Below, one piece after another: positions 34,630-45,153 of a stretch of DNA of 64,000 nt. A program made the translations under genes and the position numbers. Below the pieces are notes generated by a model. The model saw only the letters and a list, made by a program, of their open reading frames with translations, ran no database searches and was not told the origin of the DNA. Numbering within the stretch: position 1 is the stretch's first letter; each line of letters starts with the position of its first letter. The DNA comes from Melampsora larici-populina 98AG31 (taxonomy: Eukaryota; Basidiomycota; Pucciniomycetes; Pucciniales; Melampsoraceae). The DNA lies in NCBI RefSeq assembly GCF_000204055.1, contig NW_006768766.1, positions 2,470,524 through 2,534,523 on the forward strand, in the 5' to 3' direction.

Positions 34630-36010
34630 CACCGCGGGAAATGTACTGTCGCATCATGTGATACGACAGTCTGACGTGTAACAACGTGTGAAACATACAG
34701 TCCCAGCGACACATAGCTTCTGTACAGCGACAACTGCTTGAGGATTGCGACAGCAGGCGCACTAAACCAGCGGTGCTGCGACTCTTCCAATCAATTCATC
34801 ATTCATCCAAGGTCATCCAAGGCCGATCCTTTTATTTTCAACTTTTACATAAATTCAACCAAACATACCGTAACTCACGCTACTCACCCTCGATGCTCAT
34901 CCCACCCGATCCTTTTGGAACCGCCTTGGTCATTAATTTACAACCGGTCACGCACAAATACTTGTCCAAAACAGTACTAAGGCCAAGATCAAATGACGCA
35001 CCTCCACTTCCCACTCCCAAACGACTCGAACGAGGTCTCGAACGAGCTAGAATCATGACGCGTGGCAGATACAACCGCCTCAAAGGACTTGGCAGAACCC
35101 TGAAATCCTTCAATGAGTGGGTATTTTCGTGAGATACTGATCCCTGCTGATCAATTCAAAGGACTTGAAAGGACTGAAGCTCTAGAATGTTCTAGCCTCG
35201 AAAGTTCGATCACGATCTTCTCATTTCACTTCGTCGTACATTTTTCTCGAAACTTGAAATTAAAATCCTTGCTATCATCTATCTAAACCGTAACTGATCC
35301 TCAATACCTGTATCTCAATGGTCGCGAAGAAGACCTATGATTCGCAGGATGAAGGATCTGGCCAGCTGACACTTGTAACGACTGAGTCCGCAAAATAGGT
35401 GGAGCCAGCTAAGAAAGATGCTAACGAGTGCAACGACTAGTGTTCATAATTATTTATCAGCTGGGTGATACCATTCCATTGCTAAAGAAACAGAAATCTT
35501 ACCTGTGAGTGATGCGTCATGACCATCTACATGCAATTGCTCGAACTCTGAAATGAGATCGTCGTCCGAATCGGCAACCGCTTCCACAGATGGCTTGCCG
35601 TGTGATGTAGTAGTTGCAAGGGAAGGATCAGATGCAGGGCGGTTTAAGTCGGCGCGATGATGCTGCAGCTGGACTGCTCGTGATACATATTGGCCACGAA
35701 GGACCGTTCCATCCTTGTCGTGACACGTCTGGGTGATGCACTTCGAGCATGTACATATATGCATTGCCTGAGGCATTGACTTGGTGATTGTTCAGAAGGT
35801 GTGGTGGGTCGTAGGAAAGTGGTGAATGATATCGAGAAGTTGATAAGGGGGGAGCTGTCGCAGGGTAGTGTACAATTATGTACAGCTGTCGCAGTATATG
35901 AGGCAGCTGTCGCAGCGTGAAAGCCTTCTGTCACCTGTACTGTTGTATACCCGGGTTGGCCGGCGACCAACTGTCGGACCGCGGATTGCGACAGTACATT
36001 TCCCGCGGTG
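34630..36010. mobile_element. CACTA/EnSpm-type element inserted in tRNA-Lys
   Basis: Ends CACCGCGGGAAATGTACTGTC and the inverted equivalent are flanked by TGA on both sides (34627-34629 and 36011-36013). The motif CTGTCGC or its inverse GCGACAG occurs repeatedly in the first and last few hundred bases, as in CACTA elements whose transposase binds subterminal repeats. It encodes what looks like the N-terminus of a TNP2-type transposase and is otherwise internally deleted. Confidence 0.85.
35450..35776 (-). pseudogene. N-terminal fragment of a TNP2-like (EnSpm) transposase
   Basis: A 108-codon frame begins MPQAMHICTCSKCITQTCH and continues GQYVSRAVQLQHHRADLNRP, then an acidic stretch. The start CxCxxC, then a G..VS block and a following HHRAD resemble the N-terminus of basidiomycete TNP2/EnSpm transposases. 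No catalytic domain follows, so this is a remnant left after internal deletion. The match is by pattern only. Confidence 0.5.
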
Positions 36011-37743
36011 TGAGCTAGCCGGGCTGGTGCAAAATTTGGGTATTTACCGTGGGAGTAGCTTAATAGTTTGTGTCATAGGCATTTACACAAGGGACAATGT
36101 GTGGAGCAACTCCATGAAGGTGTGCACTTGAAGACGGTAGGAGCACAAAAATTAGTAAATAAGACATAGCACCAAGGCCTCTTATTTCCCAAAAGATGAG
36201 TGACAGATTCCTTTTGGTAATCAGGTCACACGGCAGATACTAAAGCATCACATATCATAGAAGCTATGAGGCGCCATTGAGGCTCCTAAAAGCAAGGATA
36301 TATAATCCCTAGGGAGCAGCTGGTGATTCACCTTTCTCCCACAACTGCTTTCCGTAATTTTCTACTTTTCCTACAACCATTCAAGTAAAACTAAGCACAA
36401 CTGAAATTTTCCATGACCTAACAATTTCATAAAGATCCTTTTTGTGTAACTCGGTGGACTATTAGAGTTAACAAAACATTTAGCAATTTTTAGAATTTTT
36501 TGGTCCAGCCCGCCCGCCCTACATTTGGAGCAGGAGCCCACAAGTCTCCTGATGGGAGACTCTGGCTCTCCTCTGCTCTTGTTGTTATAAGAGGTCCCAT
36601 TTCATCTACGTTCAGTAGAAGGGTAACAAAACCCTTCTTAGAAAACATGAAGAATGGGCACCTTTTAAAAACTGGTCCTCTCAAACCATCTGGAATTTGA
36701 GGGGGCTTCTAGCCCACAACAGAGTCTTCTCTTGCTCAGTAACAAACTGGGGAAGACAAGATTCATATCTCTTGAGATAAGACAAGACACAAGAAAATGG
36801 ACAATAAACTTATAACTTCATATGTACACTCACTTGACTAAGTCCCCTTTGAGACCTACCAAAACAAAAAGGTGCATAGGCCCCAAGGGGACTCACATGG
36901 AATCTTGTGTTTCTTGGTGAGTAATTCAATGGCCTTTGGTTGTTTACTCCTTATAATGTTTTCCCTGATTATAAATTTTCAACTACTTTGACTATGTTAT
37001 GGGCCTGCTTCTTACACATTGTAATCTACCTTTAAGAAGAACTACTTGCAATCAAAATGAAAAGTGTTATAAGAGCCCAAAACACGCTCTCAAGAAATTC
37101 GAATTGATTGACTGTGGCCATTCACTGTGAACATCATTCAAATTCCTCAAGTTGGAAGAGGAAAATGATTAATAGTACAGTTTGTCATAAAAGGATCCAA
37201 TACACACCTGAGCCATAACACCCACACTACATATGTGGAGCAAGCTAAGTAAATAGTCTTCTATCATGTACATACAGGTCTGCTCAGGTTTTTGCACATC
37301 AGAATATAAAATTCACATGTTATACCACATGTACTTTTTTTGACTTTGAACAAAATGTCCCAAAAATTGACTACATACAATTCTGTAGCTGCTCAGGCAA
37401 TATTGTTGAAGCTATTTCTTAGTAACAGAAAGGGTGTTACATGCAGTTGAGTTGATGAGATTACGCCAAAATGTTGAGTCATTGTATGTAGTCAATCTTT
37501 TGAATGCTTTTGTCAATCTGAAAAAAGTTACAGCATGTATTACATATGCATAACTTGTGCTGATGAGCAGATAACTGAGCAGAACTGTATGTACATTATA
37601 ACCAACTATTCACTGAGCCTGCTACACATATGTAGTGTGGGTGTTATGGCTCAGGTGTGGTGTCATAGATCATTTTATCACAAATCATACTCCCAATCAT
37701 TTTTTCCTGCCCACTTGGGGAAGTTGAATAATGTTTGCAGTGC

Positions 37744-38250
37744 ATTAGTAGGTTGGAATAAACTCATGACACAAGTCACGTAACATTTCATTTATTACAA
37801 GTTAACAATCTCATGTTCATTGTATATGTTTAAGATATTACTCAAAACCTTTTGTACCAAACTATAACCTAACCATGACATGTATTGCACTCATTATTTC
37901 ATACCTTTGTTGTTTTGAAAACTTTCTTCTTCTTTCCTCATGAGTTTAGAAAGTTTTCTTCTAACAACATCTTATCATAAAACATCCTCTCTGGTCTTCC
38001 AGATCTCCTTTCCTGTTTACTGATAAGTCTGTTGTTGGATCTGATCAGGTATGATACAAATGTGCTACTCATGTCTTTCTTGTTTTGTTTTGTGTATGAT
38101 ATAAAGAAATACATTATCAGTTTAGAAAGTTCTCTTCTCACAACATCTTATCATAAAACATCCTCTCCGGTCTTCCAGATCTCCTTTCCTGTTTACTGAT
38201 AAGTCTGTTGTTGGATCCGATCAGGATTCAAAGATTCCTTTATAGTACAG
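37744..38250. repeat. Direct repeat of about 108 bp just outside the inverted repeat
   Basis: The segment tttagaaagttttcttctaa... at about 37944-38050 recurs at about 38119-38226 with few changes. Both copies contain catcttatcataaaacatcc and gtttactgataagtctgttg, with about 70 bp between them. No coding content is seen. It fits a small tandem duplication. Confidence 0.7.
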
Positions 38251-38254
38251 GTGC

Positions 38255-38565
38255 TATGTAAGTGGGCCTACCGCTTTTTGAACTGGGCCTACAATTTTTT
38301 GGATGAAGTGCTGGCTCAGCCAACACCCCAACCGCTCTGCTTAAGAAAGCGTGTTCGGAGCAATTTTGGGGTCCGCTCAGCACTCCACTATAATGAGCAG
38401 AGCGTGCGCAGCACACCCTGGGGTTGGAAATCCCTGAGCGGAGCGAACTACCACACTCAGGGCCCCGGGCTGGGCTGCTCCGCTCATCAGTGGAGCAAAA
38501 CCCTGTACCCAGGGGTACAGGGTTTGGCAGTAGTCTTTTGCGACTCCTCCCAATCTATTGATATA
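38255..38565. repeat. GC-rich repeat unit, related in inverse to 39410-39660
   Basis: GGCTCAGCCAACACCCCAACC near 38313 has an inverted, diverged partner GGTGTTGGCTCAG near 39629. Both units are rich in cgct and ggctc motifs unlike the surrounding AT-rich DNA. A palindrome CCCTGTACCC/GGGTACAGGG lies at about 38502-38524. They may be two copies of one repeat around the kinase relic, or ends of one element. Confidence 0.4.
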
Positions 38566-38589
38566 AGCCATTGCCTTCAGCTATCACCT

Positions 38590-39345
38590 GTACAATCTTC
38601 CAGCTAGATTGTTTGGTGATAATGCTTTATTGGCTTTACATGGTCTACATGATCTCAATATTGTTTACAGAGATTTAAAACCTGAAAATACCCTTTTGGG
38701 TCCAGACATAAGGTTTTTCTTGAATTGAAAATTGCCTTCTTCTCTGAATTCTTTGAACTAATCTTGCCTTTTTTATTGAATGTTTTGTAGGGTACCAGAT
38801 TGAACATGGACTTTATGTGGTACACCAGAATACTCAGCACCTGAAATCATCCAATCCAAAGGACCTGGAAAATTAGCAGATTGGTGGGCATTTGGAGTGG
38901 TATTACATGAAATGTTATCAGGCTTTCCACCCTTGTTTTTTGATGGATCAGTACTGTTTCCAATTCATGAAAAGATTCTAAGTGGTGAATTAGGATTTCT
39001 GAATCATATCAATCCATTAGCACAAGATTTGACTAGTTGACTTTCAACAACTGATCAAGCTAAACAATCAGGAAATTCAAAAGGTGGTGCATTTGATGTG
39101 AGACCATCCTTGGTTTGCTGGAGTGTATTGGGATGCACTTCGTTGTCAATCTATTCAAGTTAGTCCTTTCATCTCATACTTTTGATGATTAGTTCTTTTT
39201 CTCTTCTTTTTTTAGTTTTTCAATAGGCTCCGATTTTACCTAGGATTGGAGTTCCAGTAGATTCATTGAAATTTGAAAAATACCCTGAAGTTGGATCAGA
39301 AGATAGAGTGTGGCAAAGAAAAAGACTTCAGTTGCTCTGTATACA
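38590..39345 (+). pseudogene. AGC-family protein kinase relic (PKA-like C-terminal half)
   Basis: The catalytic loop VYRDLKPEN and LLGPDI lie at about 38660-38705, followed by an intron and [11 protein letters not shown] (about 38820-38850). [19 protein letters not shown] and [12 protein letters not shown] follow, then GNSKGGAFDV. A TGA interrupts the frame after AQDLTS (about 39037). An extra base near 39107 shifts the frame before HPWFAGVYWDALRCQSIQ. After a second intron comes APILPRIGVPVDSLKFEKYP, the AGC-type tail. The ATP-binding lobe and the DFG motif are not found. It is clearly dead and is probably a fragment moved by transposition or duplication. Confidence 0.85.
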
Positions 39346-39719
39346 ACTTATTTGGAACTCATATTTTTTTCTCTTTTTTTCAATCCTTTTTTTGTGAAAC
39401 CGAATTGATTTTAGTGCCATGTGCGCCGCTGTATAGCAATGTGTGGCGCTATATAGCGGCTTTGTGTGTAGCTCAGCCAATGAGCAAGTGCATCGTGGTA
39501 AAATCACTACACACCCTGAGTCAATAAAAAAGTTGGTAATGTGTGATTTTGAGTGGTGCAACTTAGAGCGCAGGGCTCTGCTGTGCACCCCAAACAGGTT
39601 GAAATCCTGTGCAGGGCGTAGCGATTGCGGTGTTGGCTCAGCTGCCTAGTGGTACAATCTACTTTGTTAATTTTGAAATAATCATCAACTTCAACCTAAA
39701 CTCAAAGTAATCAGATCTG

Positions 39720-40520
39720 TTGACAATGGTCCAGTCAAGCAGGAGGAGTCAAAGTACTAATACCAAAGGAACCTCAGGGGTTATCAAAGTAACCTTCAAA
39801 GTTCAAACATTGGAAATCCAACACCCAAACACAACTAGAAAATTCCTTGACTCAAGCCCAGACCAGCAAAGTGCAGCTGTCATGCTTCTGTTCAAAGAGA
39901 AGTGCAGCCCAAGCAAACCAACAGAAGTCCAAGTTAAGAGTGTGGTAAGCCGGTCACACTGAGAAAATTTGTTTCTTTCAGCGGCTACTGGTTCTGGAAA
40001 AAGTCAAGTCCCCAAGATGTGCTTCCACATGTTTCCCAAGGTCAATAAGCCTGTGGTTTTGGTTTTAAATCTGCTAGATGCCCCAAAATTCAATCAGGTA
40101 CGTGTGTGTGGTTCAAATGTCAAAGTAACAAAGGAAACACAATTTCTGAAGCACATCCTTGCCAGTTTTTTTTGAAAAGAAATCAGGGGGAATCACTGCA
40201 ATCAATCTGACAAAGACAACCTTAACCAAGTTTGGATTGGGTAGATTGAAGGAGCACTATCACTCATTCATTTATCCGGTCATCCATTTAATTTTCATTG
40301 AGGATTATACATTAAATTGATGACATCTCTTTTGAACGACAGAGTCCTGGAATATCCCTAAACAGTAAGGCTTTTCAAAGCCTTTACAATAGCAAAGATT
40401 TTGAGAAACATTAAGTCTTGAAGGTGGTTGATGAAGCTCATTACCTCTAACTCTGGGGACTTTAGGCTAGTGGCAAGTCCCAGTACTTTTCTAAGGATGC
40501 ACTACCAGCATGAAGTAATT
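39720..40520 (+). pseudogene. RecQ-like helicase relic
   Basis: PTEVQVKSVVSRSH, then a TGA at 39960-39962, then ENLFLSAATGSGKSQVPKM carries the Walker A motif (ATGSGKS, about 39984-40004). PVVLVLNLL and, after an intron-like gap, GGITAINLTKTTL follow. KVVDEAHYL near 40420-40450 is motif II (DEAH). Several stops break the rest, and a short foldback element sits at 40517-40674. The arrangement resembles RecQ-type helicase copies spread through rust genomes. Confidence 0.75.
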
Positions 40521-40674
40521 TTCCCAAGTAAAAAATGAATACATTTAGAGCAAAAAATGATTGAAAATGCATTTGATCAGCATTAAATCAGCATTAAATA
40601 AGCATCATTCAGCATTAAATGAGCATTTTTGATTAAAAATGCAGTAAATGTAATCATTTTTTCCTTGGGAAAAT
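40517..40674. mobile_element. Foldback MITE of about 158 bp in the helicase relic
   Basis: GTAATTTTCCCAAGTAAAAA at the left and its inverted partner ending TTGGGAAAATTAC at the right bracket a segment with three repeats of cagcattaaat. No clear target duplication. Its ends are read by eye. Confidence 0.6.
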
Positions 40675-40967
40675 TACCTTTTGCTGGGAGTGATGTCACC
40701 CCCAAAGATGTAGACACTTGTGGACACAGACTCAGTACCTTTCCTTCTGATGTTGGCCACCTGTTGTCCCTCTGCAATTGAAAAACAATGACACAGTGTA
40801 AAGCTGATTTCAAAACAAATCATTATGAATCAAGGAGAATTGACTGGACCAGAGCATTGATTTATAAAGATTTATTTGACCCAAAAGTTAGATTCTGCAG
40901 AAGATGTATCCAGTCCTTTGGCTTTGTCTTCTATTGTGGGTGATGAAGAGCTCACCCCAACATTAAC

Positions 40968-41130
40968 GTGTGTGTAAACTACAAAAAAATACTGATAATA
41001 GAGTTCCAACATCTAGGAACAAGATCCATAGTTTTGTGGATTTTTTGCGGTCTTCCTGGTGTCTCAGGGTTTTTCTACATCAATAGTTTTCTTCACCGCA
41101 AAAAATCATATTTCTTGTAGTAACACCTTA
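40968..41130. repeat. Decayed fragment related to the CACTA-like element at 9373
   Basis: It shares ccaacatctaggaacaag, a stretch near gtcttcctggtgtctcag, and agttttcttcaccgc with the right half of the 9373-10187 element, ending cttgtagtaacacc. Only one side is present and it is well diverged. Confidence 0.55.
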
Positions 41131-41188
41131 TTTATGGACACAGGCAAGCCACAGGGAAGCAAAGAAGCACTTCTTGATTTGAGTCAAG

Positions 41189-44100
41189 TGATGATACATA
41201 AGCACTGTATTGATAGGGTTTTCAATTTGGGCATTATGGTCAATTGAGATGCTGAGGATAGATGATAGGATTCGATCAAGTAAGCCAATGGCCATGGACC
41301 ATCAACATTCATTACTACCAATCACTAATCAAGATCAAGACCAGCATCCTCATAATTCTCTGTTTACCATGGCATCCGTCACTTCACTCACTGTCTCAAT
41401 TCCATCCACTTCAACTTCAACTTCCAACCTCAAGCAACAACAACTACTACTACAACCGAAGTCAAGATGGTTCTCAATTGAATTCTTTATTTATTATCTC
41501 TCACTCATCAAGATGGTCTCAACTACCCTCACACTAAGTCAAGGTATGATAAAGTTAACCTTTGTTTGATCTCAATGGCAATTTTACTGATACTATTCTT
41601 GTAAATTTTCAGAACAACATCAAAACTATCCGTTCTATAAACATAAACTCTCCCCTGGTTGGATATTCGATCGCAAGATTGTAAGGTGCTCTCCCCCTTT
41701 AGTTTAACCCGTTTTCTCCATTTATCTAAAATATAAATACGTCAAATCAACTTGCATAAGTACCGTACAATCCTCTTCTGTTTTGGTCCACCTCCCTTCA
41801 GGTTGGCTTTGGTGCTTTTCAAGTTTGATTTGTACTTTTCAAGTTGGGTTTGTGATTGTATGTCTACTTTTCAATCGCCAATTTTATCGTGCTTTTTCAT
41901 TTGGTATTGTTCTTCTTTCTTTCAATTTCTATTGTTCTTTTTTTTGTTTTTGTAATTTCTTGAAAAGTTAAGCTATTTATTCTTAATTTGCCTTGTTCCG
42001 ATTCATCATCTTGTGTGAGGCTCCGAGCAACCTGCTATCTTCAATGGTTGCCTGTAAAAAGTCATTTTCAAAGCTGTCTTCTTCTCAGCATTTGAAAGTA
42101 TCACTTCAAAAGTCGTGTGAAGAAACTTCTATAATGCAACCATCCACCTAACCCAACAAGCCATTATAAAAAACCATCATCTCATAGTAATTTCCTTGCA
42201 CCATACTCTCACCTTGTGGAAAGGAAATGTACTTTCCCACATTGCCTGACAACCCCGGCTTTAGATTAACACTTTCCAATCTTGATTGCTCTTGATGTTT
42301 TGTGATTGTTTGCATTTGATTATACATTTACAAATCCATTTTTGGTGTGACCTGCAATTCTTGGTAGCAAGCTTTGCAAAATCTGACTCCAAATGGTGTG
42401 TTTCTGCCTTGGTATACTTTTTTTTACTTTATAAGAAGGTAACATGTCACACTGACTCTCCCAACAAATTTGCCCACCTCAAAACCAATCCTATAGCTCA
42501 ATATTTCACCTAATTCATCAAGTCACTGTACAGATAATTCCTTTTGTACTCTTTTTTCTGCCCATTTTTTGATAACTACTTGGTAATCTTTCTTCTTCTT
42601 GGCCTATTTGTACCTGTCTTGGCTTGCTTGAATCTCACGCTAAGCCTACAACCTCCAACCTTTATATATCTCCTTTGACTGGGCTTGCCTTGTGATAATA
42701 GGAATCTTTGTGAACAACATTCCTTTTGCATCCAACTGTTGCGCCAAATGTGGTCTGCAAGCTTATACCACCTGGTTGTCTACAATGACTTCAAAGTGTG
42801 CTCTAGGTGACAGTGTCCATCTTTGTCTCTTGAAAGATGTGGACAATCGTGGCCAGAGCTACGTAAGTGGGTGGTACAAAGTGCTTCTTTTTGCAAATGT
42901 AAATTTCTGTAGGTAAATTCAGAAACAGTCTAGCTGTGGCGGGCATGCCCGCATGTTCTCTAGTCTTTAGAAAAACTCTTACTCAAAGAAACGTATTCAT
43001 CAGTTTGAAATTCTCGATTCTTTTAATCACAGGATATCTCCGATTCACAATATCGTCGCTTTCGACCAGGGCTTGGTCAATTGACTGCATTGGCGTTCGG
43101 CTATTTACTCATCGCTCGACTCGTTGGCCGTCATTCGCGGAACCGTATCAAATTTCAAACTCGTGCAGCTGCTTTGATCCTCCTTGCACTACATGGTACA
43201 TCGGTCTTCAAGATTCTCATTATCATCACTGCCAATTATCATCCGGCTCGTCGTGCACCATCACCTTTGATTTGGGTCTTTAATGTCGGGGTATTGTTTG
43301 CGAATGATTATTGGGACGGTTATCGGTACCGGCACTTTTTGCCCTTTTTGTCTTTCCTGGTAAGTCACCGACTCTCTTCGATCAAAACTTTTGATAGTCA
43401 ATCGATAGCTATCATCTCATATGAGTTTCCTTCCTGAATTGTTTGTTGTAGGACCAAGGAAAATATCGCCGATTGATTCCATGATGGCAAATCGGCTTCA
43501 ATATCTCCATGCTTCGTCTGATCTCTTACAGCTGTGATTACCAATAGCGGCAGCAAAGGCCAAACAAACTGCCAGTACCGACACTTCTACCGCACCCAAT
43601 ACAACAGTAAAGATTTTTTCTTTTTACTGAAGTTGGCATCGGAGTTATAGCTTATGGATTGTCAGGTTAGTCGACACCTCTTCACAATTACAACAGAAGA
43701 TATCCTTGGGGGCTGATGGTTCTAGGTCGTAGGTATATCTATTTACCGATAGGTGGATCTAACAATGTTGTGCCATCCACTATCTTGGTATTTACTTTTG
43801 TGGCACTTTGGCATCAGATTTCGTTGAGATTGTTTCGTTGAGATTGTTATGATGGGGTTGGCTCGTTAGCGTCTTTGTGATTCCTGAAGTATTAGCTAAA
43901 AAAGTTTTTTCAGGTTCTATTGTAAGTCTTTGATGTTTTTCTGATCAAGCTTGATGTTTCACACATTTAAAATCAATTTTTTGGATGATGTTTTGATTGC
44001 GAATTTTTGAAACCAATAGCACGAGAAGAAATGGTATTTTAGACATTTGTCTGCTATTGGTGGAACATTGAATGTTTTGAGTATGATGTCTGCCAATCTT

Positions 44101-44478
44101 GTTGGATTTGTTATCGGATTGGATGGGGTTGAAGTTATGTGGTCTCAACCCCTTGGACCTTGGTCTGGTACGATATTAGTTCAAACAAAGGCCTCACACC
44201 CAAAGAAGGAAACTAATGGGAAAGTTGTTTTTTTAGGATTTTTGACCCTTTTGACTACTTTTGGTGCATTATTTTGTGCGGTACAAATGATGATGGAGAA
44301 TAGGTTAGTTTTTTTTGGATATAATCGAGGATTTTTCCAAGTATTGATTTTTTTGCACTGATGGATAGATAGGGAGGAAGAAAGACGAGAAGGGATTTGG
44401 AGAAAGTGCCATTGAAAGAGGAATGATTTTGCTGAGAAGTCTGAAAATCAGGTATGTTTGAAAAACAAGTAGAAGTAA
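41189..44478 (+). pseudogene. GUP1: GUP1-like acyltransferase, first copy: broken by deletion and a Helitron
   Basis: This copy matches 48656-51363 from a shared start (tgatgatacataagcactg) to a shared end near gaaaatca. It differs in three ways. A 1,239-bp Helitron sits in intron 2. At about 43636 the sequence jumps from the intron after exon 4 directly to GAAGTTGGCATCGG in exon 7, deleting about 660 bp that encode exons 5, 6 and most of 7. Exon 4 carries a stop after SCDYQ. Exons 8 to 11 are recognisable ([31 protein letters not shown]) but cannot give a full enzyme. The divergence of several percent between copies implies an old duplication. Confidence 0.88.
41725..42963 (+). mobile_element. 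Non-autonomous Helitron, 1,239 bp
   Basis: It starts TCTAAAATATAAATACG and ends CTAG, with a perfect hairpin GCGGGCATGCCCGC at 42939-42952, 11 nt before the end. It lies exactly between A and T of CCATTTA|TCTTTAG and makes no target duplication. The second GUP1 copy carries the uninterrupted site CCATTTATCTTTAG near 49200-49213. These four features together define a Helitron. No Rep/helicase gene is present; short frames at 42286-42513 and 42692-42916 have no recognised origin. Confidence 0.92.
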
Positions 44479-44710
44479 AACATATTGAAACACCATTTGC
44501 CGTGAAGTTTAGTGTTAGTGACGAAAAAGGTTGGAATCCGATGTTTTTTTGAAAATTTGCCAGAAAAAGGTCGAAATTTATGTCACACACCTCAACAGGC
44601 GCTTTCCAGGGTCCTGGAGGAAACCACGATAAGGAGATAGGCAAATGGGGTGCACATTGAAGGAAAATGGAAGTCAATATCGAAGATCATATCGATGTTT
44701 CTGCATGAGA

Positions 44711-44810
44711 TACTGTTGATCTCGAAACGCTTGTCCAAGTTTTCCCGCAAAACTCGAGCAAAGTTTTGCGGGAAAACTTGGACAAGCTTTTCGAGAACGA
44801 CAGTAGTTGG
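44711..44810. repeat. Near-perfect hairpin of about 95 bp
   Basis: CTTGTCCAAGTTTTCCCGCA and its inverse enclose a 6-bp loop (cgagca). The arms extend outward imperfectly through CTCGAAA to TACTGT on both sides. No target duplication was identified. Open frames over it are by-products. The neighbouring 44480-45070 holds no recognised gene. Confidence 0.65.
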
Positions 44811-45153
44811 CCACAGAGAAACAAAAACGAAGTCCGTGTCAAATATAAAGTCTGACATCCTCTCTGTGTTACTACACACCGCACGGGCCCGGCCCTCCAG
44901 TCGAGTTTTTCCAAATTTCAACCGTGAACAACCGTACATAAAGTGGACAGCTTCACAGCAAGCTGAGCCATGACCCACTTGGCGTGAACTCAGATGCACA
45001 GCAATCGAATGTACACTAGTTGAGTTACATTATTTTGATATCCTCTTGCAAGGTGATGCAGAGGATAGTACATGAATGCTAGAAAGGATAGAAAGGAAGA
45101 GCATTCTGAGGCATATTTCTCTTCCCCTCCTGGTCTGTCGCGAATATTATACC

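Larger units (their letters stand above)
34551..36024 (-). pseudogene. tRNA-Lys (CTT) gene split by a transposon
   Basis: On the minus strand the 5' piece is 36024-36011 and the 3' piece 34629-34551, together equal to the intact tRNA at 26044-26133 plus a 3-bp duplication. The break lies in the D arm (GCTAGCTCA), inside the A box of the internal promoter, so transcription of a proper tRNA is not expected. Confidence 0.9.
33156..37743 (-). repeat. Right arm of the large inverted repeat, carrying a 1,381-bp insertion
   Basis: This is the reverse complement of 24325-27528, interrupted at the tRNA-Lys by a CACTA-type element (34630-36010 plus TGA duplication). Because only this arm has the insertion, it happened after the arms arose. 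The mirror of the 620-bp CACTG-ended element lies at 37123-37742, so the arm ends at that element's terminus. Confidence 0.95.

Noticed and set aside
44592..44999. Frames on both strands over the hairpin near 44.7 kb
   Set aside because: Symmetric open frames are a by-product of the palindrome; no protein family.
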